The position numbers and the translations under genes were made by a program. Positions 23,587-32,403 of a stretch of 56,147 bases of DNA are shown in pieces. Under the pieces are notes generated by a model. The model did no database searches, was not told the DNA's origin, and saw nothing but the letters and a program-made list of their open reading frames with translations. Positions within the stretch are counted from its first letter, which is position 1; every line of letters begins with the position of its first letter. Source of the DNA: Thermodesulfovibrionia bacterium (GTDB taxonomy: Bacteria; Nitrospirota; Thermodesulfovibrionia; UBA6902); the NCBI GenBank assembly GCA_020057065.1, contig JAGVGM010000236.1:1-56147 (forward strand), in the 5' to 3' direction.

Positions 23587-24279
23587 ATGGAATACAAGAG
23601 TATAAAAAACTGGCCTGAATCAGAGAGGCCGCGGGAGATACTTCTCACTGCAGGAGCAGGCAATTTAAGCACGGCCCAGCTTCTTGCAATAATTCTGAGA
23701 ACAGGTGGAAAAAATAAAAGTGCTCTGGGACTTGCACGGGAGCTGCTTGTGCAGTTTAACGGTTTAAAAAGTATAGAAGATGCCTCTGTGGCTGAATTCT
23801 CAAAGACAAAGGGAATAGGAAATGCCAAGATCGCCCAATTGAAGGCAGCCTTTGAGCTCGGCAGGAGGCTCTTACAGGATGATGCGAGTGATGCGCTGAA
23901 AGTTCCGTCTTTCAGAAGCAGTCATGATGTTTATGAATACTACAGACCGAGATTTTATGGATTAAAGAAGGAGCGTTTTCTTTGTGCACTGCTTGATATA
24001 AAGAACAGGGTTTTCAAGGAAACAACTGTTTCGGACGGCACCCTTACATCTTCCCCGGTGCATCCCAGAGAAGTGTTTCGATATGCTATCAAGGAAGCGG
24101 CGGCATCTGTACTTTTTGTACATAATCATCCCAGCGGAGACCCGAGCCCCAGCAAGGACGATCTGGATATCACCAAAAGACTGATTGAAACAGGTAAAAT
24201 AATCGGTATTAATGTACTGGATCATGTGGTTATTTCAGACAGTAACTATGTGAGCATTATGGAAAAGGGGTATGTTTAA
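23587..24279 (+). CDS. radC: RadC family protein (JAMM metallo-domain)
   Basis: About 230 residues. MEYKSIKNWPESERPREILL is the normal RadC opening, supporting the ATG at 23587 over the one at 23557, and GGGG lies just upstream. A helix-hairpin-helix segment (TKGIGNAKIAQLKAAFELGR) is followed by the JAMM motif HNHPSGDPSPSKDD with the upstream catalytic glutamate in HPREVFRYAIKEAA. Despite the name it is not a proven repair enzyme; its biochemical role is unsettled in the literature. Confidence 0.92.
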   Translation: MEYKSIKNWPESERPREILLTAGAGNLSTAQLLAIILRTGGKNKSALGLARELLVQFNGLKSIEDASVAEFSKTKGIGNAKIAQLKAAFELGRRLLQDDASDALKVPSFRSSHDVYEYYRPRFYGLKKERFLCALLDIKNRVFKETTVSDGTLTSSPVHPREVFRYAIKEAAASVLFVHNHPSGDPSPSKDDLDITKRLIETGKIIGINVLDHVVISDSNYVSIMEKGYV

Positions 24280-24504
24280 CCAGAAAATGCACTTAACCAC
24301 AGAGAGCACAGAGAAATACATTGAGAATAAAAGAAGATAAAATATTCTTGCAATTTCCTCTGTGCACTTTTTTTTACAGAGATAAATTAAACTATTTTAT
24401 AAAATATTATGAGGTCACGGAGAATTATTTTAAAACAAGAGAATCTATTGCTTTAAAATTTACCTCTGTGAACTCAGTGGTTTGATTATTAAAAAGGAGG
24501 CAAA

Positions 24505-26064
24505 ATGGCAAAAGTTAAAAGGGCGCTTATTAGCGTTTCTGATAAGACAGGTATAGTGGAATTCGCCAGGGAACTTACCGGTCTTGGCATTGAAATACTT
24601 TCTACCGGAGGCACTGCAAAGACATTAAAGGGCTCAGGTCTGCGTGTGAAAGACGTTTCAGAATATACAAAGTTTCCGGAAATGCTCGGAGGAAGGCTTA
24701 AAACTCTTCATCCGAAGATACATGGCGGATTACTCTGGAGAAGAGATGATCCAAAGGATGAACAGGAGATCAAAGCCAATAAAATAGAGTCAATAGATAT
24801 GGTTGTGGTCAATCTCTATCCTTTTGAACAGACTGTATCAAAAGCTGATGTTACATTCGATGAAGCTATTGAGAACATTGACATCGGCGGGCCCACGATG
24901 CTCAGGGCCGCGTCAAAGAATTTCAGAGATGTCATTGTTATAGTTGACCCTGATGATTACGGTAAAATTATCAATGAACTAAAGACCCGGGATGGAGAGG
25001 CATCCTATGATATCAAATTCTATCTCGCAAAAAAGGTTTTCTCTCACACGGCGCGGTACGATACATTGATCTCCAATTATCTCAGCAGATATGGTGAAGC
25101 AGGCGAGGTATTCCCGAAGTACTTTAACCAGAGCTTTCTCAAGATAGATGATCTGCGCTATGGAGAAAATCCCCACCAGAAGGCAGCCTTATACAAGGAG
25201 CCGCTTTATAACGGTCTTTCTCTCGTTGACGCAAAGATTTTACAGGGCAAGGAGATGTCGTACAATAATTATCTCGACTCAAGCGCGGCCCTTGAGCTTG
25301 TGAGGGAATTCAATGAGCCGGCAGCCGTTATCATAAAACACAATAATCCGTGCGGGGTAGCAATAGCCGATGCCATCGAATCGGCATATGTGAAGGCGTT
25401 TGAAGCAGATCCCTTATCTGCCTTTGGAGGTGTTATCGCATTGAACAGGGATGTTAACATATCGACTGCTAAAGAAATACTTAAACTCTTTGTTGAAATA
25501 ATAATCGCACCGGGCTTTGATCCGGAGGCATTGAAATTATTGAGCGATAAACCGAACATAAGATTGCTTGTGCTTGACATATCACAGACTCCGGCAGGTT
25601 TTGAGATCAGAAAGATCCAGGGCGGTCTCCTTGCACAAGAGAGAGATACAGGAAAGATAGATGATTATAGAGCGCTGAAAATTGTTACAAAAAGAAAACC
25701 GACCGATGATGAATATGCTGCTATGGAATTTGCGTGGAAGGTCTGCAAGCATATGAAATCAAATGCGATCATATATGCTTCAAAGGATCGTGCGCTCGGG
25801 ATAGGCGTTGGACAGACAAGCAGGGTGGATTCTGCAAAGCTGGCCGAGATGAAGGCAGGGAATTTCAGTATTTCGCTGAAAGGTTCAGCAGTAGGCTCAG
25901 ACGCATTTTTCCCCAATAGAGACGGCATTGACGTCATCGCAAAAGCAGGGGCTACCGCAGTGATCCAGCCCGGCGGCTCGATTAAAGATAACGACGTAAT
26001 AGCTGCAGCAGATGAGCACAATATGGCAATGCTGTTTACCGGGATGAGGCACTTTAAACATTAG
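24505..26064 (+). CDS. purH: Bifunctional AICAR formyltransferase / IMP cyclohydrolase
   Basis: A 519-residue enzyme for the last two steps to IMP. The N-terminal cyclohydrolase domain (about 1-200) has SVSDKTGIVEFA, STGGTAKTL and GGRLKTLHPKIHGG. The transformylase domain begins near LRYGENPHQKAAL and has IIKHNNPCGVA with the catalytic K-H pair, SNAIIYA and the terminal FTGMRHFKH. The start has AAGGAGG at good spacing. It begins a purH-purD-purE set. A short heptamer array lies in the 46-bp gap to purD. Confidence 0.97.
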   Translation: MAKVKRALISVSDKTGIVEFARELTGLGIEILSTGGTAKTLKGSGLRVKDVSEYTKFPEMLGGRLKTLHPKIHGGLLWRRDDPKDEQEIKANKIESIDMVVVNLYPFEQTVSKADVTFDEAIENIDIGGPTMLRAASKNFRDVIVIVDPDDYGKIINELKTRDGEASYDIKFYLAKKVFSHTARYDTLISNYLSRYGEAGEVFPKYFNQSFLKIDDLRYGENPHQKAALYKEPLYNGLSLVDAKILQGKEMSYNNYLDSSAALELVREFNEPAAVIIKHNNPCGVAIADAIESAYVKAFEADPLSAFGGVIALNRDVNISTAKEILKLFVEIIIAPGFDPEALKLLSDKPNIRLLVLDISQTPAGFEIRKIQGGLLAQERDTGKIDDYRALKIVTKRKPTDDEYAAMEFAWKVCKHMKSNAIIYASKDRALGIGVGQTSRVDSAKLAEMKAGNFSISLKGSAVGSDAFFPNRDGIDVIAKAGATAVIQPGGSIKDNDVIAAADEHNMAMLFTGMRHFKH

Positions 26065-26071
26065 CTAATAG

Positions 26072-26093
26072 CTGACAGCTGACAGCTGACAGC
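26072..26093. repeat. Heptamer array (AGCTGAC)3 between purH and purD
   Basis: Three perfect AGCTGAC units with a degenerate flanking unit occupy most of the purH-purD gap. The class matches arrays in guaA and near 41531. Confidence 0.75.
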
Positions 26094-26110
26094 TTTCAAA
26101 AGGAGACTGA

Positions 26111-27385
26111 ATGAAAGTTCTTGTTATCGGCGGAGGCGGCAGAGAGCATGCTATTGTCTGGAAGCTCAGTCAGAGTTCGAGAGTTGACAGGATATTCTGT
26201 GCGCCAGGCAATACCGGCATCGCAGAGATCGCTGAATGTCTTGATATTAAGGCGGATGATATAGACTCATTGTTGAACTTTGCAAAATATGAGGGGATTG
26301 ATCTAACGGTTGTTGGCCCGGAGGTTCCACTAACCGCAGGCATTGTTGATACTTTCGTTAAGGCAGAACGCAGGATCTTCGGTCCCGACAAATCAGGAGC
26401 GAGACTCGAGGGGAGTAAGGTGTTTGCGAAGGATTTCATGCGTAAGTACGGTCTTCCCACTGCCGAATACAAAACATTTACATCATATCATCATGCAGAA
26501 GAATATATCAGGCTTAAGGGTGCCCCCCTCGTGATAAAGGCAGATGGGCTGGCAGCAGGGAAAGGAGTATTCGTATGTGAAACTTCAGATGAGGCTATTG
26601 ATTCCCTTAAACTGATAATGAAAGAAAATGCATTCGGGAATGCCGGAAGCAAGGTTGTGGTAGAACAATGTTTAAAGGGTGAAGAGGCGTCCTTTATGAT
26701 ACTGACTGACAGCAAGACTGTTGTTCCTCTTGCAACATCACAGGATCATAAAACAATTTTTGACGGAGATAAAGGCCCTAATACCGGCGGGATGGGCGCT
26801 TACAGTCCTGCACCGGTGATAACAAACAGCTTACATTCAAGGATCATGAAGACAGTTATAGACCCGATGATGAAAGGGCTTAAACGAGAAGGAATAAATT
26901 ACAGGGGTGTGATCTATGCCGGTCTGATGATCTGTGAAGGCAAACCTTATGTGCTTGAATTCAATTGCCGGTTTGGAGATCCCGAAGCGCAGCCCATTTT
27001 AATGAGGCTCGAAAGCGACCTCTTTGACATGCTGAAGGCAGCAACAGAGGGACGGCTCAAAGACGTTCAGGTTACATGGAAAGATGATTCGGCTGTCTGT
27101 GTGGTCATTTCATCAAAGGGTTATCCGGGGACATATGAAAAGGGTAAGGTGATCAAAGGTCTTGATGAATTCAAGGGAAAACGAAATACCATGATCTTCC
27201 ATGGCGGTACCAGCCTAAAGAAGGAACGGATCGTCACCTCCGGTGGGAGGGTACTTGGTGTAACAGCGCTCGGTAAAGATATTCAGACTGCAAAACAAAA
27301 TGCGTACAAAGCAGTTGAAAAGATCCATTTTGACGGAATGCATTACAGGAAAGATATAGCGGATAAAGCGATTAAAAGAGAGTAG
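26111..27385 (+). CDS. purD: Phosphoribosylamine-glycine ligase
   Basis: A 424-residue ATP-grasp ligase making GAR from phosphoribosylamine and glycine. VLVIGGGGREHAIVWKL opens the N domain, PLVIKADGLAAGKGVFV is the ATP-binding strand-loop, QDHKTIFDGDKGPNTGGMGA is the GARS signature and EFNCRFGDPEAQ holds metal ligands. AAAGGAGA precedes the ATG. Its stop codon sits at the foot of a GGGCGAACC hairpin. Confidence 0.97.
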   Translation: MKVLVIGGGGREHAIVWKLSQSSRVDRIFCAPGNTGIAEIAECLDIKADDIDSLLNFAKYEGIDLTVVGPEVPLTAGIVDTFVKAERRIFGPDKSGARLEGSKVFAKDFMRKYGLPTAEYKTFTSYHHAEEYIRLKGAPLVIKADGLAAGKGVFVCETSDEAIDSLKLIMKENAFGNAGSKVVVEQCLKGEEASFMILTDSKTVVPLATSQDHKTIFDGDKGPNTGGMGAYSPAPVITNSLHSRIMKTVIDPMMKGLKREGINYRGVIYAGLMICEGKPYVLEFNCRFGDPEAQPILMRLESDLFDMLKAATEGRLKDVQVTWKDDSAVCVVISSKGYPGTYEKGKVIKGLDEFKGKRNTMIFHGGTSLKKERIVTSGGRVLGVTALGKDIQTAKQNAYKAVEKIHFDGMHYRKDIADKAIKRE

Positions 27386-27406
27386 GGGCGAACCGGTGGT
27401 TCGCCC
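27386..27406. repeat. Hairpin at the purD stop codon
   Basis: GGGCGAACC (27386-27394) and GGTTCGCCC (27398-27406) pair perfectly around a 3-nt loop immediately after the TAG. It resembles the repeat within the amidase gene and may attenuate read-through to purE. Confidence 0.6.
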
Positions 27407-27428
27407 ATTTTGATGAAAGGAGAAACTT

Positions 27429-27923
27429 ATGAAACCAAAAGTTTTAATAGTAATGGGCAGTGATTCTGATTTATCGCTAATGGAGGAGGCTGCAAAAATT
27501 CTGGAGCACTTTAACATATCTTATCAAATGACTGTTTCATCTGCTCACAGAACTCCTGAAAGGACCGTAAGGCTTGTGAGAAATGCTGAGAAGAACGGCA
27601 TCGAAATCATTATTGCAGGCGCCGGCGCTGCTGCACATCTGGCCGGTGTGATAGCTTCTTACACGGTTCTGCCGGTAATTGGGGTACCGATCGATTCATC
27701 CCCTCTTAAGGGAATTGACGCCCTTTATTCAACAGTCCAAATGCCGCCCGGTGTTCCTGTAGCTGCAATGGCGATCGGTAAAGCAGGGGCAAAGAATGCA
27801 GCTATATTTGCAGTAGAGATTCTGGGTATTAAAGACCCTATTATTACAAGTTCCCTTAAAGACTACCGGAAAAAGATGGCATCTGAAGTGCTGAAAAAAG
27901 CAAAAAAGGTTGAAAGGTCTTAA
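27429..27923 (+). CDS. purE: N5-carboxyaminoimidazole ribonucleotide mutase (class I PurE)
   Basis: A 164-residue class I PurE. VLIVMGSDSDLSLMEEAA carries the S/D phosphate and catalytic residues, VSSAHRTPER the key histidine, and GAGAAAHLAGVIASYT with VIGVPI the subunit-interface core. It rearranges N5-CAIR to CAIR, which would need a PurK that is not in this window. AAAGGAG lies 9 nt upstream. Confidence 0.96.
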   Translation: MKPKVLIVMGSDSDLSLMEEAAKILEHFNISYQMTVSSAHRTPERTVRLVRNAEKNGIEIIIAGAGAAAHLAGVIASYTVLPVIGVPIDSSPLKGIDALYSTVQMPPGVPVAAMAIGKAGAKNAAIFAVEILGIKDPIITSSLKDYRKKMASEVLKKAKKVERS

Positions 27924-28024
27924 GCCTGCACTTTGTAGGTCCGCAACATTAACTATCTCCATCTGTTATTTATTCTCCGTTTTTTGTACTTAAACATTTA
28001 AGTCAGGTTTAACTATTCTTGTAT

Positions 28025-28049
28025 GTCATTCCGGCTCGTTCGGAATGAC
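28025..28049. repeat. Dispersed palindromic repeat (GTCATTCCG/CGGAATGAC)
   Basis: Nine-base perfect arms flank a 7-nt loop, in the 304-bp gap after purE. It may also act as a terminator-like structure, though the U-run is poor. The rest of the gap shows no gene. Confidence 0.6.
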
Positions 28050-28227
28050 GATTTAGTCAATAGTTTGATATGTTTCAATTTTTATGAATGATCCACCGTT
28101 TAAGAAATCCGTTGCTTTTGCCGTATATACAGGTAAGTGGCTGATGTTCAATCCAAGACATGTTTTTGAAAGACATGGGACTTAAGTATGCCAAAAATAT
28201 TTTAATAAGTGCGTAAGTAACGCAATT

Positions 28228-28464
28228 ATGCCGAAACGTGAAATAGGTATAGTTAGATGGTATGACGATGCTGAAGGTTACGGATTTATTGCCCGCAAAC
28301 GGGGAGAAGAGATCTACGTGCATTACAGCGCTATTATTTGTGATGAAAGTAAATGCTTTTTGGAAGAAGGGGACCCCGTTGAATTCACAGTTGTGGATGG
28401 CAAAGACGGTCTTCAGGCACAGGACGTTGTTTTAAAAAGTCCAAAAGCAACAAAAATAATTTAA
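28228..28464 (+). CDS. Divergent cold-shock-domain protein
   Basis: A 78-residue single CSD. GIVRWYDDAEGYGFIAR gives the first strands and RNP1 (GYGFI); IYVHYSAII gives RNP2. The first strand has W11-Y12 in place of the usual W-F, and the loop after RNP2 is longer (ICDESKCFLEEGD). It lacks the terminator-like leader seen before the two canonical csp genes in this window. It probably binds single-stranded nucleic acid. No Shine-Dalgarno is visible. Confidence 0.85.
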   Translation: MPKREIGIVRWYDDAEGYGFIARKRGEEIYVHYSAIICDESKCFLEEGDPVEFTVVDGKDGLQAQDVVLKSPKATKII

Positions 28465-28551
28465 GAAAATCATTTATATCAAAACCTATTAATCCGGATG
28501 TTTTTTTAAGAAAAATACGGAAGGTTTTAGATAAATAAATTCCATTCAGCC

Positions 28552-29400
28552 TCAGCTTATCAAAAGCTCCAGAAGCCGGTCCAGTTCTTCGAGGGAATAA
28601 TACTCAATCTCTATCCGTCCGCCTTTTTTGTTGGATCTGTGGATCAACCGGACCTTTGTACCGAGGCTGTGCATCATCTTTTCTTCGAGTGAAGCTATCT
28701 GAGGATCTTTCCGTTGATCGGGTTTTATTTGCGTGGTTATTAAAGAAGGATTCTTTTTGCACAAATTTTCTGTTTCTCTGACACTAAGTCCCTGCTTGAT
28801 GACCCTGCTTGCGATCTCGATCTGGATCTTCTGGTGTTCTACCTGAAGAAGCGCCTTTGCATGACCAATGCTTAATGTGCCTTCCGCGATCCATTTCTTG
28901 ATCTCGAAGGGCAGTTTAAGGATCCTGAGATAATTGGTTACCGTGGCCCGGTCCTTGCCGACCTTTTTTGAAAGATCATCATGAGTAATGTGAAAGTCAC
29001 TGATCAACCTCTGAAATGCCTCTGCGGTTTCAAGCGGGTTCAGGTCTTCTCTCTGAATATTCTCTATGAGGGCCAGTTCAAGAGATTCCATGGGAGCTAC
29101 ATCCTTAACAATAGCAGGAATACTGGAAATACCGGCAATTCTTGCGGCCCTCCATCTTCTTTCGCCGGCAATAAGATGATATGAATTATCTGAAGCCTTT
29201 CTTACAATAACAGGCTGGATTATACCTTTTTCCCGGATCGATGCTACAAGTTCGTTCAAGGCAGTGTCATTGAATACCTTCCTCGGCTGATACTCATTCG
29301 GCACAATCGTATCTATGTTAAGTTCGAGTATCTCTTTTGCCTTCCCCTTATCCTTCTCAGGTATTAAAGCGGAAAGGCCTTTACCCAACGCCGGCTTCAT
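28552..29400 (-). CDS. parB: Chromosome partitioning protein ParB
   Basis: A 282-residue ParB/Spo0J CTPase clamp that loads at parS. The N-terminal peptide RGLGKGLSAL-like (ALGKGLSALIPE) contacts ParA. IVPNEYQPRKVF starts the CTP domain and GERRWRAARIAG (79-90) is the C-motif. ENIQREDLNPLETAEAF and VGKDRATVTNYLRIL make the helix-turn-helix. The C-terminal dimer domain is present. It overlaps parA by 20 bp. I found no clear parS in the immediate flanks. Confidence 0.96.
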   Translation of the reverse strand: MKPALGKGLSALIPEKDKGKAKEILELNIDTIVPNEYQPRKVFNDTALNELVASIREKGIIQPVIVRKASDNSYHLIAGERRWRAARIAGISSIPAIVKDVAPMESLELALIENIQREDLNPLETAEAFQRLISDFHITHDDLSKKVGKDRATVTNYLRILKLPFEIKKWIAEGTLSIGHAKALLQVEHQKIQIEIASRVIKQGLSVRETENLCKKNPSLITTQIKPDQRKDPQIASLEEKMMHSLGTKVRLIHRSNKKGGRIEIEYYSLEELDRLLELLIS

Positions 29401-30154
29401 TATTAATTATCTCCTTTGCAAGTTCCAGATAACTCTGAGCTCCCTTTGAGCGGATGTCATATAGTATAACAGGTTTCCCGTGGCTTGGGGCTTCAGCAAG
29501 GGTTATATTCCGGGGGATGATCGTTTTATAAACCTTATCGCCAAAGTGTTTTTTTAACTCATCAGAGACCTGATTGGCAAGCGAATTCCTGCCGTCAAAC
29601 ATAGTAAGCAGAATACCCTCTATCTCGAGCGCAGGGTTGAAAGAATCTTTTATCAAATTGAACGTCCTTAGTAACATACTGATCCCTTCGAGGGCATAAT
29701 ATTCGCACTGCATGGGTATTAGAAGAGTGTCAGCGGCAACAAGGGCATTAAGGGTAAGAAGGCTGAGTGACGGAGGGCAATCTATAAAAATGTAATCATA
29801 CCGGTGCTTGACCGGTTCCAAAACATTTCTCAGGATCGATTCTCTGCCCTCTTTTACGGCAAGCTCAAGTTCAGCACCGATCAGCTCTATGTTGGAGGGG
29901 ATGATATTGAGTGATGGTATGTTCGTTTTTTTGATAATTTCATCTATGGTCTTTGAGCCGGTGTATAGATCATAAAGGCTTCCGTCAAGGTTGTCTTTGT
30001 CCAGACCCATTCCGCTGGTTGAGTTCCCCTGAGGGTCCGCGTCTATAAGGAGAACACTTTTTTCAGCAGCAGCTAATGATGCTGCTATATTGACGGCAGT
30101 GGTTGTTTTTCCAACACCGCCCTTCTGGTTGGCTACGGCTGTTATTTTACCCAT
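29381..30154 (-). CDS. parA: Chromosome partitioning ATPase ParA (Soj)
   Basis: A 257-residue deviant-Walker ATPase. QKGGVGKTTTAVN (10-22) holds the signature lysine and P-loop, LLIDADPQGN the Walker A' aspartate, and FIDCPPSLSLLTLNAL the Walker B. It binds DNA non-specifically as an ATP dimer and is stimulated by ParB to move origins. The C-terminus overlaps parB. A run of AAATTTG heptamers lies between it and the next gene downstream in coordinate. Confidence 0.97.
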   Translation of the reverse strand: MGKITAVANQKGGVGKTTTAVNIAASLAAAEKSVLLIDADPQGNSTSGMGLDKDNLDGSLYDLYTGSKTIDEIIKKTNIPSLNIIPSNIELIGAELELAVKEGRESILRNVLEPVKHRYDYIFIDCPPSLSLLTLNALVAADTLLIPMQCEYYALEGISMLLRTFNLIKDSFNPALEIEGILLTMFDGRNSLANQVSDELKKHFGDKVYKTIIPRNITLAEAPSHGKPVILYDIRSKGAQSYLELAKEIINNEAGVG

Positions 30155-30162
30155 GACAAATA

Positions 30163-30196
30163 AAATTTGAAATTTGAAATTTGAGATTTGAAATTT
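30163..30196. repeat. Heptamer array (AAATTTG)n upstream of parA
   Basis: Three perfect AAATTTG units, one AGATTTG and a partial unit lie between parA and the MtrA-like gene. Period 7, AT-rich version. Confidence 0.75.
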
Positions 30197-30198
30197 TT

Positions 30199-31353
30199 CT
30201 ATGCTCCATCCTGAATAAACTTGAAGTCTTTTTTGATGGACATTTCCGCACGTGCAAGTTCTTTTCCAAGATATGCAGCATGACTTAATTCAGTTACCCA
30301 ATTATTTTCAATGATCGTAAAATAAAGGTCCCTGCTGTTTTTGCCTTCAATTTTTCTGAGAAGTTTGTTGTCGTATGAATAGTGCTCAATCAGGATATTG
30401 CCATCCTTCTTTGAAGGAATAATTACAAAATAACCTGCCTTGTCCAGCTTTACGGATTTACTATACTTTCTTGCTGTAATTCTTGGAACGGATAAAAAAG
30501 GTTTTAGAAGCGGGATCGAAACTGCTGTTTTGACAGTCTGTTGATCATTGCATTCACAACTGCATCCACAGGCAGATACAGCTTTTGCCGGAGCTGCTGT
30601 CTGAGAAAGTTCCATTATTGATTTTGCGATCTTCCTGGTGTCTTCGCATCCGATCATGTCCCTGACCTGGACCTGCTTACGGAAAACATTTATGTCCGAA
30701 GGCGTAACATTTTTCAGTATCGGACGCCTGCCTTTAGAACCGATTACGCGCATATCCTTATCCACTCCGTTCTCATAAAGCGCCAAAAGGGTTTTTCCGC
30801 TCTGATGTCCTTCAGTGTCTTTCCCTGTCAGTATCAGGAAGTTTATAGCAGGATTTGAGACGATGTTCTTCACAATTTTATCAATACCGATATTCTCAGT
30901 TTCTGTCTTGCCGACAATACAGAGACCGGCCGGTTTGAGTTTTGCTAATTTCTCCTCCAGTTTAACGCTTGCAAGTGTGGAAACCGCTACAGGAGCCGAT
31001 TTGTCCAGCACCGTATATTCGCCTTCAACAGGCGGCCAGGAATTTTTGCTTATCTTAATTTCACAACTTGACAGCGTTGATGACGCCAGAGACGGATATT
31101 TTGTTGTCAGCATAGTCATTGCTTCCGGCGGTATGCAATATTTACATCCAAAGCATGGATACGCCTGAGGTTCGAGATGATTAAGCCATTCATAGACGTT
31201 TTGAAGAAGTTCCTCTGCAGCTTTCATTTTCAATGATGGAAGAGATGCCTTGAGGTTATTCAAAGTCCCCCTCATGCAGCCGCACTTCCTGCATCTGGAA
31301 AGCTTCATGCCTCTCTGAATTTCTAAATGGACTTTCTTGAAAGTGGGATTCAT
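30199..31353 (-). CDS. MtrA-like corrinoid-binding protein with C-terminal DUF4346 domain
   Basis: A 384-residue protein in three parts. Residues 20-75 hold two cysteine clusters (CRKCGC at 21-26, CFGCKYC at 67-73). Residues 105-240 closely follow subunit A of tetrahydromethanopterin S-methyltransferase: WPPVEGEYTVLD, AGLCIVGKTETENIGIDKIV, then ILTGKDTEGHQSGKTLLAL, where H183 aligns with the cobalt-ligand histidine of MtrA. A CGCSCEC cluster (262-268) leads to a DUF4346-type domain (AGYFVI...WVTELSHAAYLGKELARAE). No other mtr genes are near. A corrinoid methyl-transfer or folate-linked role is inferred from the family; the reaction in bacteria is not known to me. Confidence 0.75.
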   Translation of the reverse strand: MNPTFKKVHLEIQRGMKLSRCRKCGCMRGTLNNLKASLPSLKMKAAEELLQNVYEWLNHLEPQAYPCFGCKYCIPPEAMTMLTTKYPSLASSTLSSCEIKISKNSWPPVEGEYTVLDKSAPVAVSTLASVKLEEKLAKLKPAGLCIVGKTETENIGIDKIVKNIVSNPAINFLILTGKDTEGHQSGKTLLALYENGVDKDMRVIGSKGRRPILKNVTPSDINVFRKQVQVRDMIGCEDTRKIAKSIMELSQTAAPAKAVSACGCSCECNDQQTVKTAVSIPLLKPFLSVPRITARKYSKSVKLDKAGYFVIIPSKKDGNILIEHYSYDNKLLRKIEGKNSRDLYFTIIENNWVTELSHAAYLGKELARAEMSIKKDFKFIQDGA

Positions 31354-31483
31354 TTAGTTATTATGTAGGATGAGAGTGAAAAACTTCAATACGTATTAAC
31401 AGGTATTAACAAAGATTGCTTTATCGGAGTTTACTTTTAGCTGCATTTTATCATAAAATGTCATGTCGAAATTTATTTATGCC

Positions 31484-31559
31484 GGGCCCATAGCTCAGTT
31501 GGTAGAGCTACCGGCTCATAACCGGTTGGTCCCAGGTTCGAGTCCTGGTGGGCCCACCA
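31484..31559 (+). tRNA. tRNA-Met (anticodon CAT)
   Basis: A 76-nt cloverleaf with encoded CCA. The acceptor GGGCCCA pairs with TGGGCCC, the D arm is GCTC/GAGC, and the anticodon stem ACCGG/CCGGT has loop CTCATAA. The T arm is CCAGG/CCTGG with TTCGAGT. The first base pair is G-C and the D and anticodon arms look like an elongator Met rather than an initiator. A tRNA-Ile2 (lysidine-modified CAT) cannot be fully excluded. Confidence 0.95.
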
Positions 31560-31653
31560 ATAATTTTGCTGAAAGCAAAATCGGAGCTTAGGGTCATGAG
31601 TAAAGAACTAACAGTCGAAGATGAAAATCCCTTAACCTGTATTGGGGTGGAAG

Positions 31654-32361
31654 TTGAATGAACAGTTAAAACTTTTAATCGAACTTCAGGAAATTGATAC
31701 ATCTATACTATCAATTGCCGAGAGGATTGAAGCACTTCCTGCTAAACTGGAAAAATTCAAATCTCCGTTCAAAGAAGCAAACCTCTTACTTCAAAAGGCC
31801 AAGACACAACTTGAGTCTCTTGGCAAAAATAAAAAAGATAAAGAATCGGAAGCAGAGGAATTTCAGGAAAAGGTCAATAAGCTTAAAGCGAAAAGTAAAG
31901 ATGTTAAGACAAACAAGGAATATGAAGCCTTCCTGAAAGAAATTGAAGGCTTTGAAAAGGGAAAATATAAGATCGAGGACCAGGTCCTTTCTATAATGGA
32001 GAATCTGGAAACATTTACCAAAAATATTCAAAAAGAAGAGGCAAAGGTTAAGAAAACGGAGGAAGAGTTCAGGCAGCAGGAAAAAGAGATCGAAGAGGAA
32101 AAAACAAAACTGCATGCAGAGATGGAAACGTATAAATCAAAGAGAAAGGAATTTGTTGCAGGGATAGATGCAGAACTTTATGAACAGTATATGAATCTCC
32201 TGAAATGGGCCGGGGGGTTGGCTGTGGTTCCTGCCAGAAATGAAGTTTGTCTCGGGTGCAACACGAATATCCCCCCGCAGCAATATAATGACATAAAAAA
32301 GAGCGATAGTATTTTTAACTGCTATTACTGCAAAAGAATCCTTTATTGTAAAGAGCAATAA
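31654..32361 (+). CDS. Coiled-coil protein with C4 zinc ribbon (PF02591-type)
   Basis: About 235 residues. A long coiled coil (residues 5-170, rich in Lys/Glu) leads to a C-terminal C4 zinc ribbon, CLGCNTNIPPQQYND and CYYCKRILYC. The family is widespread and often sits directly upstream of an RNase H-like gene, as here (42 bp). Its exact role is not settled; nucleic-acid binding is inferred. The start is taken as TTG 31654 (NEQLKLLIELQEIDTSI) after GGGGTGG; TTG 31642 is possible. Confidence 0.88.
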   Translation: MNEQLKLLIELQEIDTSILSIAERIEALPAKLEKFKSPFKEANLLLQKAKTQLESLGKNKKDKESEAEEFQEKVNKLKAKSKDVKTNKEYEAFLKEIEGFEKGKYKIEDQVLSIMENLETFTKNIQKEEAKVKKTEEEFRQQEKEIEEEKTKLHAEMETYKSKRKEFVAGIDAELYEQYMNLLKWAGGLAVVPARNEVCLGCNTNIPPQQYNDIKKSDSIFNCYYCKRILYCKEQ

Positions 32362-32403
32362 AGTTCTTTTTTATATAAAATTCACCCCTTCCGGAAAATT
32401 CTT

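Noticed and set aside
31563-31581. Terminator after tRNA-Met
   Set aside because: ATTTTGCT/AGCAAAAT forms a hairpin but no U-run follows; the downstream gene may be co-transcribed.
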